Source of the DNA: Parapedobacter composti
Lineage (GTDB): Bacteria > Bacteroidota > Bacteroidia > Sphingobacteriales > Sphingobacteriaceae
Assembly: GCF_900112315.1 (NCBI RefSeq)
Contig: NZ_FOLL01000023.1
Coordinates: 1 to 62,773, forward strand
DNA length: 62,773 nt
Direction: 5' to 3'
The notes beneath the pieces are model-generated. The model made no database searches. It saw only the letters and a list, made by a program, of their open reading frames with translations, and was not told where the DNA came from. The translations under genes were made by a program, and so were the position numbers. Shown here piece after piece: positions 1 to 8,502 of this stretch; within the stretch, counting starts at the first letter, position 1; every line of letters begins with the position of its first letter.

Positions 1-468
1 ATCCCCACGCAGGAGGAGGCAGTCAATTACTTCAAGGACATCCCGGGCGGCCGGACCGCCCAGCAGCAGGCACAGGCGTTCAACGCCTTCATCGAGGGCA
101 ACGGGTATCTGTCATCCCGTAGGGGCGGCTTTACCGAGCGCAACGCGGGACGTACGCCCTGGAACGTACAGGCCGACCTTCGTCTGGCGCACGACCTGCC
201 GGTCACCGGAAGCGGGCAGTTCCTGACGCTATCGGCCGACATCGTGAACCTGACCAACCTGCTGCACCGGAAGTGGGGCGTTCAGTATTTCTCGCCGAAC
301 ACGTTCAATTCGACCAGCTCGGTCGGGCTGACCCCGACACTGTTCCCGCCGCAGCAGAATGCGGGCAACTGGCCGGTGTTCACCTTCAGTGACCCGGGCA
401 GGCCCTACAGCATCGATTACTTCAACTCCCGCGCACAGGTGCAGCTGGGGGTGAGGTATACGTTTTAA
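1..468 (+). CDS. TonB-dependent receptor, C-terminal fragment
   Basis: An open frame runs in from the left edge in frame 1 and stops at 466-468. The visible 155 residues contain alternating beta-strand segments such as LTLSADIVNLTN and end in VQLGVRYTF. A terminal aromatic Phe after alternating hydrophobics is the outer-membrane beta-barrel insertion signature. The style (NLTNLLHRKWG near the end, proline-rich loop) fits the barrel of CarboxypepD_reg/Oar-like TonB-dependent receptors of Bacteroidota. Start, plug and most of the barrel lie outside the window, so the substrate cannot be named. Confidence 0.8.
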   Translation: MPTQEEAVNYFKDIPGGRTAQQQAQAFNAFIEGNGYLSSRRGGFTERNAGRTPWNVQADLRLAHDLPVTGSGQFLTLSADIVNLTNLLHRKWGVQYFSPNTFNSTSSVGLTPTLFPPQQNAGNWPVFTFSDPGRPYSIDYFNSRAQVQLGVRYTF

Positions 469-522
469 GACATATCACAAATAAAGTTCGCCGAATTCAG
501 CAGCATCCGGCGATAGGTGGAT

Positions 523-551
523 TCCGGGCTCCGACAATCGCGGGGCCCGGA
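523..551 (+). terminator. possible terminator hairpin after the receptor gene
   Basis: TCCGGGC (523-529) can pair with GCCCGGA (545-551) over a 15-nt loop, 55 nt past the receptor stop codon. There is no clear T-tract, so termination is only a suggestion. Confidence 0.25.
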
Positions 552-631
552 TATTCATTGGTGTTACCCCAGAAAGACGACCGAAAAAGCCGTACAGGTA
601 TTACAAGTATAAACGGAAGTATGATTCTGAG

Positions 632-1402
632 CTAAGGGCTTTCATTCCGCTCGGGTGCTTTAATCGCAGCCCGTTGCGCAGGCGTAAGCTCCTTGAACTT
701 CGCATAAGTATCCATAATGTAAAGCCGCAATTCAGATTCATCTGCCGATGCAAGGAACTCGGCCGTAGGGCGGTATTTAGTCATGTAAAGCTCCAGATCT
801 TCACCTTTCAGAGGTGTCAGGGCCATAATGGCTTCTTGGGTAAATCGGGTATCAATTTTCCGGCGTTCCTGCTCAGCCAGCAGCAGTTTATAACGCTGGC
901 GTGCCTGCCGGGCTTCCCTTCCAAACAGGCGGGAAGGGGAGATGCGCAAGCCCCCCCGATGTTGGGATGCCTCGGTTGTTTGGCCCTCCTGCCGGGCGCG
1001 GGCGATTTCTGCCGCCAGGCGGCTATCCGTCATTGCCTGTATCTGCACCTCGTCTAACTGAATAGCCGTGCCATCTGGTGTCAGGTATACGCGCTTGACG
1101 CCAAATTCCGTCACCACCAAGGTGTCCGTCCGGTATCCGGGGTATTCAAATTGTAGGCGTTCATTCTTCCGTACCGATACGCTGAACCTGCCATCTCCCC
1201 GGCTTTCCGCAGTCGCACCGGTATTCAGGTTGGTAATGCCAACATAAGGCAGAGGCTCCCCGCTTCCCAACTCCAGTACATAACCATTCAGCACGGTTTC
1301 CTGCGCTGCTGCGGAATACGCCGAAACAATGAAAAGCAAAAATACATGCAGTGCCTTGACAAAACGCACGGGGTTGTATGGTATCGGTTTTTGGCACTGC
1401 AT
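632..1402 (-). CDS. secreted CarboxypepD_reg-like domain protein
   Basis: 256 residues. An N-terminal hydrophobic segment (about residues 17-33, ending SAAAQE) looks like a signal peptide. Residues about 38-115 form a carboxypeptidase-regulatory-like beta-sandwich: the pattern LNGYVLELGSGEPLPYVGI followed by a glycine-rich turn and GYRTDTLVV is typical of PF13715. The C-terminal half is charged and probably helical. It ends 25 nt from the M1 peptidase start region on the same strand and may be the second gene of that unit. Exact function is unknown; such proteins are usually periplasmic or surface-associated. Confidence 0.7.
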   Translation of the reverse strand: MQCQKPIPYNPVRFVKALHVFLLFIVSAYSAAAQETVLNGYVLELGSGEPLPYVGITNLNTGATAESRGDGRFSVSVRKNERLQFEYPGYRTDTLVVTEFGVKRVYLTPDGTAIQLDEVQIQAMTDSRLAAEIARARQEGQTTEASQHRGGLRISPSRLFGREARQARQRYKLLLAEQERRKIDTRFTQEAIMALTPLKGEDLELYMTKYRPTAEFLASADESELRLYIMDTYAKFKELTPAQRAAIKAPERNESP

Positions 1403-1427
1403 GTTAAGTTGTTTTTTTTTAGTTGTG

Positions 1428-3386
1428 TTACTGTGCTTCCCATCGGTTATTGTCCGGGTTATGATCCGGGTAAACCCTGTCCGGATCCAGCTGCACCGCC
1501 ACCACTTCTTCCGTAGACGGGAAGCTGAATGTCCATGATGTATTGCGTTCCCAAATCTCCACGGGCAGTTTCACCCGATGAGTTTCGCCACTCTTCGTGG
1601 TAATATCAACAACCACGGGCATGGGAAGTTTTTCCAAATTGTCAATGGTAATCAATACCCCCTTCTTAGGGTCATTATCAGCATAAACCACGTTGCGTAT
1701 CCCTTGGTCAAAACGCCAGTTGTATTTAAACCACCCACGCCAGAACCAATTGAGATTTTCACCTGCTACATTTTCAATGGTACGGAAGAAATCGTCCGGT
1801 GTGGGATGTTTGTAAGCCCAGCGTTCAAGATACGCTTTGAACGCCCGGTCAAAGCGTTCCGGGCCTAAGATTTCGTTACGCAAGAGTGTTAAGCCAAATC
1901 CGGGTTTAAAGTAAGCAAGTATGCCAATGTTGCGTTCCTGCATGTTTTGTGGTGTACTCATCACGGGCTCAAGGTCAGGGCGGGTAAGCGCTTGGGCCAA
2001 TCGGTTGGCGTCCCCCATGGGGCGGTAATATTCACCGCCGTTGAAGGCTGCGGTAGACAGGTCGTTGATAAAGGTATTGAACCCTTCATCCATCCAGGCA
2101 TGCAGTCGTTCATTGCTGCCTACAATCATCGGAAACCAGATATGACCAAATTCATGGTCGGTTACCCCCCATAGTCCAGCAGCTTTGGATTTGTAGCTAC
2201 AGAAAACTATGGCAGGATATTCCATGCCACCGATATCAGCGGCTACATTCACCGCTACCGGATAGGGGTATTCCATCAGCAGGTTGGAATAAAACTCAAC
2301 AGATGCCTTAACGTATTCCGTAGAGCGCTCCCACGCATTGCCACCGTGGCTCTCAACCGGATATGCTGATAGTGCTAAGGCCGACTTCCCGCTGGGCAGG
2401 TCTATCTTGGCGCCGTCCAGTACAAATGCCGGCGAAGACGCCCAGGCCACATCATGGGCCTTTTCCAGGCGGAACTTCCAAGTTAACTCCTTTTTACCCT
2501 GCGGACGAGAATCCGGCAGCGTCACTTCCTGCGGAGAACGGATCATCACCGTTTCATCACTCTTCCGTGCCTGCTCAAGGCGTTTTACCTGTTCAGCGGT
2601 ATAAACTTCATTCGGGTTGAGAAGCTCGCCACCCAGCACCACAATATGGTTGGCGGGAGCGGTGATGTCTACCTCGTAGTCGCCAAACTCCAGGTAAAAC
2701 TCGCCGGGGCCGGTATAAGGCTGTACGTTCCATCCCAAGATGTCATCGTATACGGCTACGCGAGGAAACCACTGGGCAATGGCAAAGATTTTGCCATTCT
2801 GGGTTTCCAGTACACCAGTGCGGTCGGCACCATGGGTGGGTACAATGTACGAATAGTCGATGGTGATGGTGGTTTTGCCACCGTTGGGAGCCAGGGGCTC
2901 AGGTAAAAACACCTGCATGCGTGTATCGGTGATGAGGTGTTCGGCCTCTTTTCCCGTACCGAACTTCACAGACTTGATATCGTATCCACCATCAAAATCA
3001 GAACGTGCATCGCCGTACCGGCTTTTGGTGAGCGGCACAATCAGGCGGCCGCGCCCCTCCTTTGAAAACATGTTTTGGTCCAGTTGCAACCAAATAAAAT
3101 CCAGTTGGTCCGGACTGTTATTCGTATACTCAAGGGTAACTGTGGCCGTGATTTCATTGGTTTGGTCGTTGAGCCGCGCAGAAATTTTGTAATCAACGGC
3201 GTTTTGCCAGTATTTCGGCCCCGGCATGCCGCTTGCCGTCCGGTATTCATTGCCATTTGTGGTATAGAAAAACGGATCAAAAGCCTCCTTATAATCGTAT
3301 TTGCTCTCCTGCGCTTGCAGGAGCATTACGGATGGAGCTGCCAGGAGGAACAGTGCCATGCCGATGCAAGATAGTGTTTTATTCAT
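1428..3386 (-). CDS. M1 family zinc aminopeptidase
   Basis: 652 residues with a signal peptide (residues 1-25). The exopeptidase-type motif GGMEY lies at 386-390, the zinc site HEFGH at 411-415, and the third ligand Glu434 sits in DEGFNTF at the canonical 19-residue spacing. This is the gluzincin signature of the M1 (aminopeptidase N / leukotriene A4 hydrolase) family. A beta-rich N-terminal domain precedes the catalytic domain. The protein is expected in the periplasm or outside the cell, cleaving N-terminal residues from peptides. GGMEY replaces the textbook GAMEN, as in many Bacteroidota paralogues. Substrate preference is not predictable. Confidence 0.93.
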   Translation of the reverse strand: MNKTLSCIGMALFLLAAPSVMLLQAQESKYDYKEAFDPFFYTTNGNEYRTASGMPGPKYWQNAVDYKISARLNDQTNEITATVTLEYTNNSPDQLDFIWLQLDQNMFSKEGRGRLIVPLTKSRYGDARSDFDGGYDIKSVKFGTGKEAEHLITDTRMQVFLPEPLAPNGGKTTITIDYSYIVPTHGADRTGVLETQNGKIFAIAQWFPRVAVYDDILGWNVQPYTGPGEFYLEFGDYEVDITAPANHIVVLGGELLNPNEVYTAEQVKRLEQARKSDETVMIRSPQEVTLPDSRPQGKKELTWKFRLEKAHDVAWASSPAFVLDGAKIDLPSGKSALALSAYPVESHGGNAWERSTEYVKASVEFYSNLLMEYPYPVAVNVAADIGGMEYPAIVFCSYKSKAAGLWGVTDHEFGHIWFPMIVGSNERLHAWMDEGFNTFINDLSTAAFNGGEYYRPMGDANRLAQALTRPDLEPVMSTPQNMQERNIGILAYFKPGFGLTLLRNEILGPERFDRAFKAYLERWAYKHPTPDDFFRTIENVAGENLNWFWRGWFKYNWRFDQGIRNVVYADNDPKKGVLITIDNLEKLPMPVVVDITTKSGETHRVKLPVEIWERNTSWTFSFPSTEEVVAVQLDPDRVYPDHNPDNNRWEAQ

Positions 3387-3430
3387 GCTGCGTATGTTAG
3401 TTGGTTAACGAAGTCCTGTGCTGATTGTTT

Positions 3431-3775
3431 TTATTTCAGTTTCGCCTGATATTCCGCTTCGTCAAACCCCAGGATAATCCCTCTTGGACTTTCAATCACT
3501 GGCCGTTTGATGACACTCGTTTTGGCTTGCATCAGCCGGTTTGCGGAGGCCGCGTCCACAACGGCGGTCTGTTCTTCGGGCGACAGTTGGCGCCAGGTCG
3601 TGCCGCGTTTATTCACCAGCGGTTCCCACCCGGTATGCCGTTCCCATTCATTGAGCTTCGATTCAGAAACGCCCTCTTTTTTAAAATCGTGGAACGTGTA
3701 AGGAATATTGTTTTCCTCCAGCCAGTTGAGGGCTTTTTTTACCGTATTGCAATTTTTAATTCCGTATACGTGCAT
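3431..3775 (-). CDS. ArsC/Spx-family reductase-like protein (YffB type)
   Basis: 114 residues with a thioredoxin-like ArsC fold. It begins MHVYGIKNCNTVKKALNWL, so the single N-terminal Cys lies in the CxxxxK (C-N-T-V-K) context of the YffB/ArsC subgroup rather than the CxxC of thioredoxins. The later segment GTTWRQLSPEEQ and the C-terminal SVIKRPVIE are family hallmarks (Arg before the cis-Pro strand). Family members are thiol-dependent reductases or RNA polymerase-binding regulators. The YffB-like branch is usually annotated only as arsenate-reductase-like, and no ars genes are adjacent, so arsenic resistance should not be assumed. Confidence 0.85.
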   Translation of the reverse strand: MHVYGIKNCNTVKKALNWLEENNIPYTFHDFKKEGVSESKLNEWERHTGWEPLVNKRGTTWRQLSPEEQTAVVDAASANRLMQAKTSVIKRPVIESPRGIILGFDEAEYQAKLK

Positions 3776-3997
3776 AATGGAGTTTTATGCAAGCAAACTT
3801 AAAATTTATATCCAGAATTACCGAAAAAAAACGCCTAATTTAATTTCTGTTTTCAGGCTGCAGGTAGCTTTTTGGGCATGCAGCAGCCAGAAGGAACGCC
3901 GAAAGGCGGATGAGCTAAGCACGGAAACTGATTTCGTATCGTGCGTTTTGGCAATAAATGTATGACGTTTGTTTCTGAAATCCCTATCTTCGTAGCG

Positions 3998-5896
3998 ATG
4001 GACAATTTTATCGTTTCGGCCCGTAAATACCGTCCAGCCACATTTGATACCGTGGTTGGCCAACAGCATATTACCGTTACCCTCAAAAATGCCATTAAGA
4101 ACAAGCAGCTTGCACAAGCGTTTCTGTTCTGCGGTCCGCGGGGAGTAGGTAAAACCACCTGTGCCCGTATCTTGGCAAAGACGATCAACTGTGAACAGCT
4201 ACGGGAAGACATCGAGGCCTGCGGCCAGTGCGATAGCTGCAAATCATTCCTGAATGGCAATTCATTCAGCATACACGAGTTGGATGCTGCATCCAACAAT
4301 TCCGTTGATGACATCCGTAACCTGATTGATCAAGTACGGATACCACCGCAGGCGGGCAAATATAAGATATACATCATCGATGAGGTGCACATGCTGTCAC
4401 AGCAAGCATTCAATGCATTCCTCAAAACACTTGAAGAACCGCCATCCTATGCGATATTCATTTTAGCTACCACAGAAAAGCATAAAATTCTGCCCACTAT
4501 CTTGTCGCGGTGCCAGATTTTTGATTTCAACCGCATCAAGGTAGCCGATATGGCCGCTCATCTGGCCTCCATTGCCGAAAGGGAAGGGGTGGGTTATGAA
4601 GCAGATGCCCTGCATATCATTGCCCTGAAAGCCGATGGTGGACTCCGCGATGCATTGTCGATGTTTGACCAGATCGTCAGCTTTTCAAATAAGCAGGTGA
4701 CCTATCAAGCGGTTATCGACAACCTTAACATCCTAGATTACGATTATTATTTCCGGCTTACCGAAGCCATTATCAACGAAGATTCCCCTACGGCATTGCT
4801 TATTCTGGATGAAATTCTTGCGCATGGATTCGACGGCAGCCATTTCATCAACGGCCTATGTTCACATTTCCGAGATCTCCTTGTTGCGAAGGAGCCGACC
4901 ACGCTGAAACTGTTGGATACCAGTGATACCATTCGCCAACGTTACCTGCAGCAATCCCAGCAGGCGTCATCTGGCCTGTTGCTTTCCGCGCTGAACATTG
5001 CAACCCAATGTGAAATCAACTACCGGACCAGCAAAAACCAGCGGTTGCAGGTAGAGCTGGCCCTGCTGAAGATGTGTCATATCGCAGCAGCCATCCAGCT
5101 GGCAAAAAACGGAGCAGCCCAGGAAGTAACCGGGGCAGCAGAAAAAAAAAAGTCTAATGATACCATAGCACCTTCGGCAACACCGCAGGTAACCCCTGCG
5201 CAACCCGAACGCGCAATCAACGGAAATCACCCATCCCCGATCCCCGATCCCCAATCCCCGATCACTGACCACCGATCCCCGATCACCGACCACCGATCCC
5301 CGATCACCGACCACCGACCACCGATCACCGATCACCGATCCCCAATCCCCGATCACCGATCACCGACCACCGACCACCGATCACCGATCACCGATCCCCA
5401 ATCCCCCAAGAAAGCCGCCTGGGGCAACGTCAAGCTTAGCGCCCCCATCCCGGATTTAAATAAAATTTTTGACAACCAACAAGCCGATGAGGAGACAGAA
5501 GAACCCCAACTACTTACCGGCGATGAACGTGAGCCCTTCAGCCACGATGATTTATTGAAGCATTGGCATGCGTTTGCCGATCAGATTAAAGCCGCCAACA
5601 GGATCAATTTATTTACGTTAATGACAGCCAACCCGCCGCAACTGAAAGACAACTTCCAGATAGGCGTGGTGGTAGAGAATCCCATTCAGCAAGACCTGCT
5701 GAACGATTCCAAGATTGACATCCTCAATGATCTCCGGATGAAGCTCCGGAATTTTGCTATCGATCTGATACCCATAGCCGTTGCCAATGATGTGGTGCGA
5801 AAACCCTACACTTCCCAGGAAAAGTATCAAGCCATGGCAGCGAAGAATCCCGCGCTAGACATGTTGAGGAAGACCTTTAATCTGGGTTTGGAATAA
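3998..5896 (+). CDS. dnaX: DNA polymerase III subunit gamma/tau
   Basis: 632 residues from the chosen start (MDNFIVSARKYRP), the canonical DnaX N terminus. The upstream in-frame ATG at 3941 would add 19 atypical residues. Visible are the Walker A motif GPRGVGKTT, the zinc-binding cysteines of the CGQCDSC cluster, Walker B/DEAx as IDEVHML, and the sensor 1 region ATTEKHKILPTILSRCQ. AAA+ domains I-II and the collar end near residue 370. A low-complexity linker with eight heptapeptide repeats follows, then a C-terminal domain of about 150 residues. It is the ATPase that loads the beta clamp. A TATCTTCG element lies only 5 nt before the ATG, suggesting a very short leader. Confidence 0.96.
   Translation: MDNFIVSARKYRPATFDTVVGQQHITVTLKNAIKNKQLAQAFLFCGPRGVGKTTCARILAKTINCEQLREDIEACGQCDSCKSFLNGNSFSIHELDAASNNSVDDIRNLIDQVRIPPQAGKYKIYIIDEVHMLSQQAFNAFLKTLEEPPSYAIFILATTEKHKILPTILSRCQIFDFNRIKVADMAAHLASIAEREGVGYEADALHIIALKADGGLRDALSMFDQIVSFSNKQVTYQAVIDNLNILDYDYYFRLTEAIINEDSPTALLILDEILAHGFDGSHFINGLCSHFRDLLVAKEPTTLKLLDTSDTIRQRYLQQSQQASSGLLLSALNIATQCEINYRTSKNQRLQVELALLKMCHIAAAIQLAKNGAAQEVTGAAEKKKSNDTIAPSATPQVTPAQPERAINGNHPSPIPDPQSPITDHRSPITDHRSPITDHRPPITDHRSPIPDHRSPTTDHRSPITDPQSPKKAAWGNVKLSAPIPDLNKIFDNQQADEETEEPQLLTGDEREPFSHDDLLKHWHAFADQIKAANRINLFTLMTANPPQLKDNFQIGVVVENPIQQDLLNDSKIDILNDLRMKLRNFAIDLIPIAVANDVVRKPYTSQEKYQAMAAKNPALDMLRKTFNLGLE
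5240..5407 (+). repeat. in-frame 21-bp minisatellite inside dnaX
   Basis: Eight head-to-tail 21-bp units (each starting atc/acc and ending cc plus a or g) encode heptapeptides: IPDPQSP, ITDHRSP, ITDHRSP, ITDHRPP, ITDHRSP, IPDHRSP, TTDHRSP, ITDPQSP. The array lies in the disordered linker between the clamp-loader core and the tau tail. Because the unit is a multiple of three, copy-number changes would keep the frame. Confidence 0.95.
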
Positions 5897-5970
5897 GCGA
5901 TCAGTGCCGTTCGGCCGACTTGCTGGTGCCGCATGGCATAATCCCGATCTTGTTTCCAATACGAGCACCC

Positions 5971-6714
5971 TCATGCCCGTTTAAGCTTGCGCTCGCCCAG
6001 CATCCATGTCGCTTTCCGGGGCGGTTCCAGCTTAATGCTCGGCGACCCCTCGGCGTGTTTCCGGATATGCGCCACCACCTCTTCCACTGAGTCGGTAAAC
6101 AGCAGCAGATCCATGTCTTCCGGACTGATGGTTTCCTCTTCCATCATGCGCTGCACATGCGCAATAATTTCTTTATGGTAGCCCACTCCCATCACCACTA
6201 TGGGGAACCGTTGGATTTTACCCGTTTGAATAAGCGTGAGCGTCTCAAAAAATTCATCCAACGTGCCGAAACCGCCCGGCAAAACCACAAAAGCGAAAGA
6301 ATATTTGCGGAGCAGTTCCTTGCGGACAAAGAAATATTCCATTGTCACGAATCTGTCCAGGTAAGGGTTGTGCTGTTGTTCATGAGGCAGCACGATGTTG
6401 CACCCCACGGAAAGCGCCCCTGCTTCCTTGGCGCCCCGGTTCGCCGCTTCCATGATGCCGGGGCCGCCGCCGGTCATGATGGCGAAACCCAATTTGCCGA
6501 TTTCCGCTGACACCGTACGGGCCAGTTCATAGTAGGGGTGGTCTTCCTTGAAACGGGCTGAGCCGAATACCGTGACGCAAGGACCGATGAAATGCAGTCC
6601 GCGGAATCCTTTGAGAAATTGCATCACCACACCGCCTACATATTTAAGTTCCTTCCAGCGGGCGCGGGCACCCTCCATAAATTTTTTTTCTTCCTTGACA
6701 AAAGCGTTACTCAT
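5971..6714 (-). CDS. LOG family (TIGR00730) nucleoside-monophosphate phosphoribohydrolase
   Basis: 247 residues with a Rossmann-like fold. The two defining motifs are visible: GGGPGIMEAANRGA in the middle and PGGFGTLDEFFE later, which together form the active site of lysine-decarboxylase-like LOG proteins. The family hydrolyses nucleoside 5'-monophosphates (cytokinin ribotides in plants; AMP-type nucleotides in bacteria) to base and ribose phosphate. N- and C-terminal extensions are basic. It starts 5 nt downstream of the ATP-cone protein on the same strand, so the two probably form an operon. Confidence 0.88.
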   Translation of the reverse strand: MSNAFVKEEKKFMEGARARWKELKYVGGVVMQFLKGFRGLHFIGPCVTVFGSARFKEDHPYYELARTVSAEIGKLGFAIMTGGGPGIMEAANRGAKEAGALSVGCNIVLPHEQQHNPYLDRFVTMEYFFVRKELLRKYSFAFVVLPGGFGTLDEFFETLTLIQTGKIQRFPIVVMGVGYHKEIIAHVQRMMEEETISPEDMDLLLFTDSVEEVVAHIRKHAEGSPSIKLEPPRKATWMLGERKLKRA

Positions 6715-6718
6715 GGTG

Positions 6719-7555
6719 TTATGTATTTTTATGGTTTACTAATTCTGTAGCTTCTTCGATGATTTTCCTTCTTTTTCGCGGACCGCATTTCAGCGTGTCA
6801 AGTTGCGCAGGGTCAGTTACGATGTCCTTTACCAATAAGCACCCCTGCCGCAGCAACACTTCCTTTTCGGCTTTTGCGATGGTTGTGAGGCACGTTACCG
6901 GATATAACCCTGCATTGTCTACACGACGCTTGATACTGCTATCTTCAGGATAATTCCAAGCTAGCAAGTTAATGCCGTAGTATTGTCCAAAGCGGATGGA
7001 ATCCGTGGTGAGGTATGCGTTGGTTATCAGCCAGCCCGCGGTAAAGCCCATCGGCTTTCCGAAAAAATTAAATTTCCGGCCTTCCATGTCTTTAAACCGC
7101 GACAAAAAATACATAGGCGTGGTCACGGAAATCTTCGCATCCACCGTATTCCGGAACTTACACTCCACCAACAGCATGTCGCCGCCCTTCCGGGCCACCA
7201 CGTCCACCTCGTGGGTCACGGCATTCCCCTCCAGCAGTTGGCCCGTCGCGGTCTGGTATTCCGCGTGCTGGAAAAGCCGGGCTACCCACTGCTCAAAGTA
7301 ATAGCCCGCCGGCCCCAGTTCCTTGAGCGCACGCTTTAGGCTGTAACGAGCTGCAAAAGCGTGGGCCTTCCTTTTCAACAACCGGAAGGCCCTCCGGTAG
7401 AGGTCGCCGGTACTGATACCGTCGTAAACCATGGGTTCCATCGCTTCCCAGACCGCATCAACTACATCTGCTGAAGCACCTGATTTAAATAGCGATGCCT
7501 TTAGCCTGTTGAGGTCAAATTCCACCAATTCGCCGGAGTATTTCCTCACTTGCAT
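6719..7555 (-). CDS. ATP-cone domain fused to a restriction-endonuclease-fold nuclease
   Basis: About 279 residues from the start chosen at MQVRKYSGELVEFD. ATG codons at 7591 and 7678 are alternatives, the latter almost touching the divergent gene. Residues about 1-85 match the ATP-cone regulatory fold of ribonucleotide reductases and NrdR (VRKYSGELVEFD, then FAARYSLKRAL). From about residue 95 there is a PD-(D/E)XK pattern: E in the VARL region, HEVDVVARKGG and LLVECKF (the D...ExK active site), as in Mrr/HJR-type nucleases. A nucleotide-sensing DNA nuclease is implied; role unknown. It is followed immediately by the LOG-family gene. Confidence 0.75.
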   Translation of the reverse strand: MQVRKYSGELVEFDLNRLKASLFKSGASADVVDAVWEAMEPMVYDGISTGDLYRRAFRLLKRKAHAFAARYSLKRALKELGPAGYYFEQWVARLFQHAEYQTATGQLLEGNAVTHEVDVVARKGGDMLLVECKFRNTVDAKISVTTPMYFLSRFKDMEGRKFNFFGKPMGFTAGWLITNAYLTTDSIRFGQYYGINLLAWNYPEDSSIKRRVDNAGLYPVTCLTTIAKAEKEVLLRQGCLLVKDIVTDPAQLDTLKCGPRKRRKIIEEATELVNHKNT

Positions 7556-7656
7556 AAGCCAGATATATTTTTTTGAAGCGGCAATATGCATATTTTTTTT
7601 TATCCGTTCAGTCCGTTTTGCGGTAATTCCATCCTCCGGTTTGAAAACTAAAAGCT

Positions 7657-7664
7657 TATCTTTA
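7657..7664 (+). promoter_or_regulatory. -7-like element before DinB gene
   Basis: TATCTTTA matches the Bacteroidota -7 consensus TAnnTTTG except for the last base and lies 16 nt before the ATG at 7681. No properly spaced -33 TTG was found. Confidence 0.3.
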
Positions 7665-7680
7665 CACCAAAGCGACAACC

Positions 7681-8124
7681 ATGATTACAGACGCAGTCAA
7701 TCGGCTCCGCCATCTATGCCACGTCCTTCCTGCGGCGTTACACCGTATCAGCGCACACGAGTACACGGCTAAGCCCGTGCCGGGCAAATGGAGCAAAAAA
7801 GAAATCCTGGGGCACCTCATTGATAGCGCAGCCAACAACCACCAGCGGTTTGTGCGTGTGCAATTTGAGGAAATGCCGGCTATCTGGTATGATCAAGACC
7901 AATGGGTGGTCTACAGCGCCCATCAGCATACCCCTGTTGAACAACTAATTGGCTTCTGGGAAAGTTACAACAGGTATCTGGCGTTCCTGCTGGAACAAAT
8001 ACCCGAAGAGCGGCTCGGACGCCTGTGCAGGATGAAAGACGGGCGTACGGTGACCCTCGGTTTTCTGATTGATGACTATGTAGCCCACCTTGAGCATCAC
8101 CTACGGCAACTGACAGATTACTGA
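7681..8124 (+). CDS. DinB-family four-helix protein
   Basis: 147 residues. The metal-binding histidine triad of the DinB/YfiT superfamily is visible: His45 in ILGHLIDSA, and His136 plus His140 in VAHLEHHLRQL. Small four-helix proteins of this type bind a divalent metal and are often thiol-dependent transferases (bacillithiol or other thiol cofactor) or uncharacterised stress proteins. Divergent from the ATP-cone nuclease. Substrate not predictable. Confidence 0.85.
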   Translation: MITDAVNRLRHLCHVLPAALHRISAHEYTAKPVPGKWSKKEILGHLIDSAANNHQRFVRVQFEEMPAIWYDQDQWVVYSAHQHTPVEQLIGFWESYNRYLAFLLEQIPEERLGRLCRMKDGRTVTLGFLIDDYVAHLEHHLRQLTDY

Positions 8125-8186
8125 ACGGAGCCTCAAAACGGCAGTCTATTTCGCTGGTTAAATTTCCGTACCTTTAAGGCAAAAAA

Positions 8187-8426
8187 ATGAGTGTATTAGA
8201 ACCTTTTGATATCGAAATTTTCAATCTCACCTATTCCGTTTTTCCCGAAGAGGAAGGTGTGTATACCATTTACAAAGAAGGGAAAGAATACCTGCAGATA
8301 CAAAAAGACACCGAAAGCCAGTGGCTGAAACTCGACCCTGAGTCAGGCATCCCGCTTTTCGGGCTGGATGAAGAGGTCAACGCTATAGGACAAGCCATTG
8401 CTGCCCGCGAGAAGAACACATTGTGA
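8187..8426 (+). CDS. small conserved-looking hypothetical protein
   Basis: 79 residues, acidic, with no signal peptide or membrane segment. Predicted strands YSVFPEEEGVYTIYKEGKEYLQIQ are followed by a short helix (DEEVNAIGQAIAARE). TACCTTTA lies at 8169-8176, 10 nt upstream of the ATG, as a possible -7 element. It sits 76 nt before metA on the same strand. I do not recognise the family; coding status rests on the clean start, regular composition and position. Confidence 0.6.
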   Translation: MSVLEPFDIEIFNLTYSVFPEEEGVYTIYKEGKEYLQIQKDTESQWLKLDPESGIPLFGLDEEVNAIGQAIAAREKNTL

Positions 8427-8502
8427 AGTACCTGCGTTAAAATCTCGGAAGCCCCAGAAATTCTCCGTATTTTTGCAGGCGAATAACGTGTGAGGAAATA
8501 GC

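Noticed and set aside
4967..5356. Minus-strand ORF with repeated GDRGSV motifs opposite dnaX
   Set aside because: It is the reverse reading of the in-frame dnaX minisatellite; the plus frame is a conserved essential gene.
5240..5407. Possible CRISPR-like array
   Set aside because: Units are contiguous 21-bp coding repeats with no spacers and no cas genes nearby.
8427..8502. SAM riboswitch before metA
   Set aside because: Only 76 nt between genes and no matching helices.
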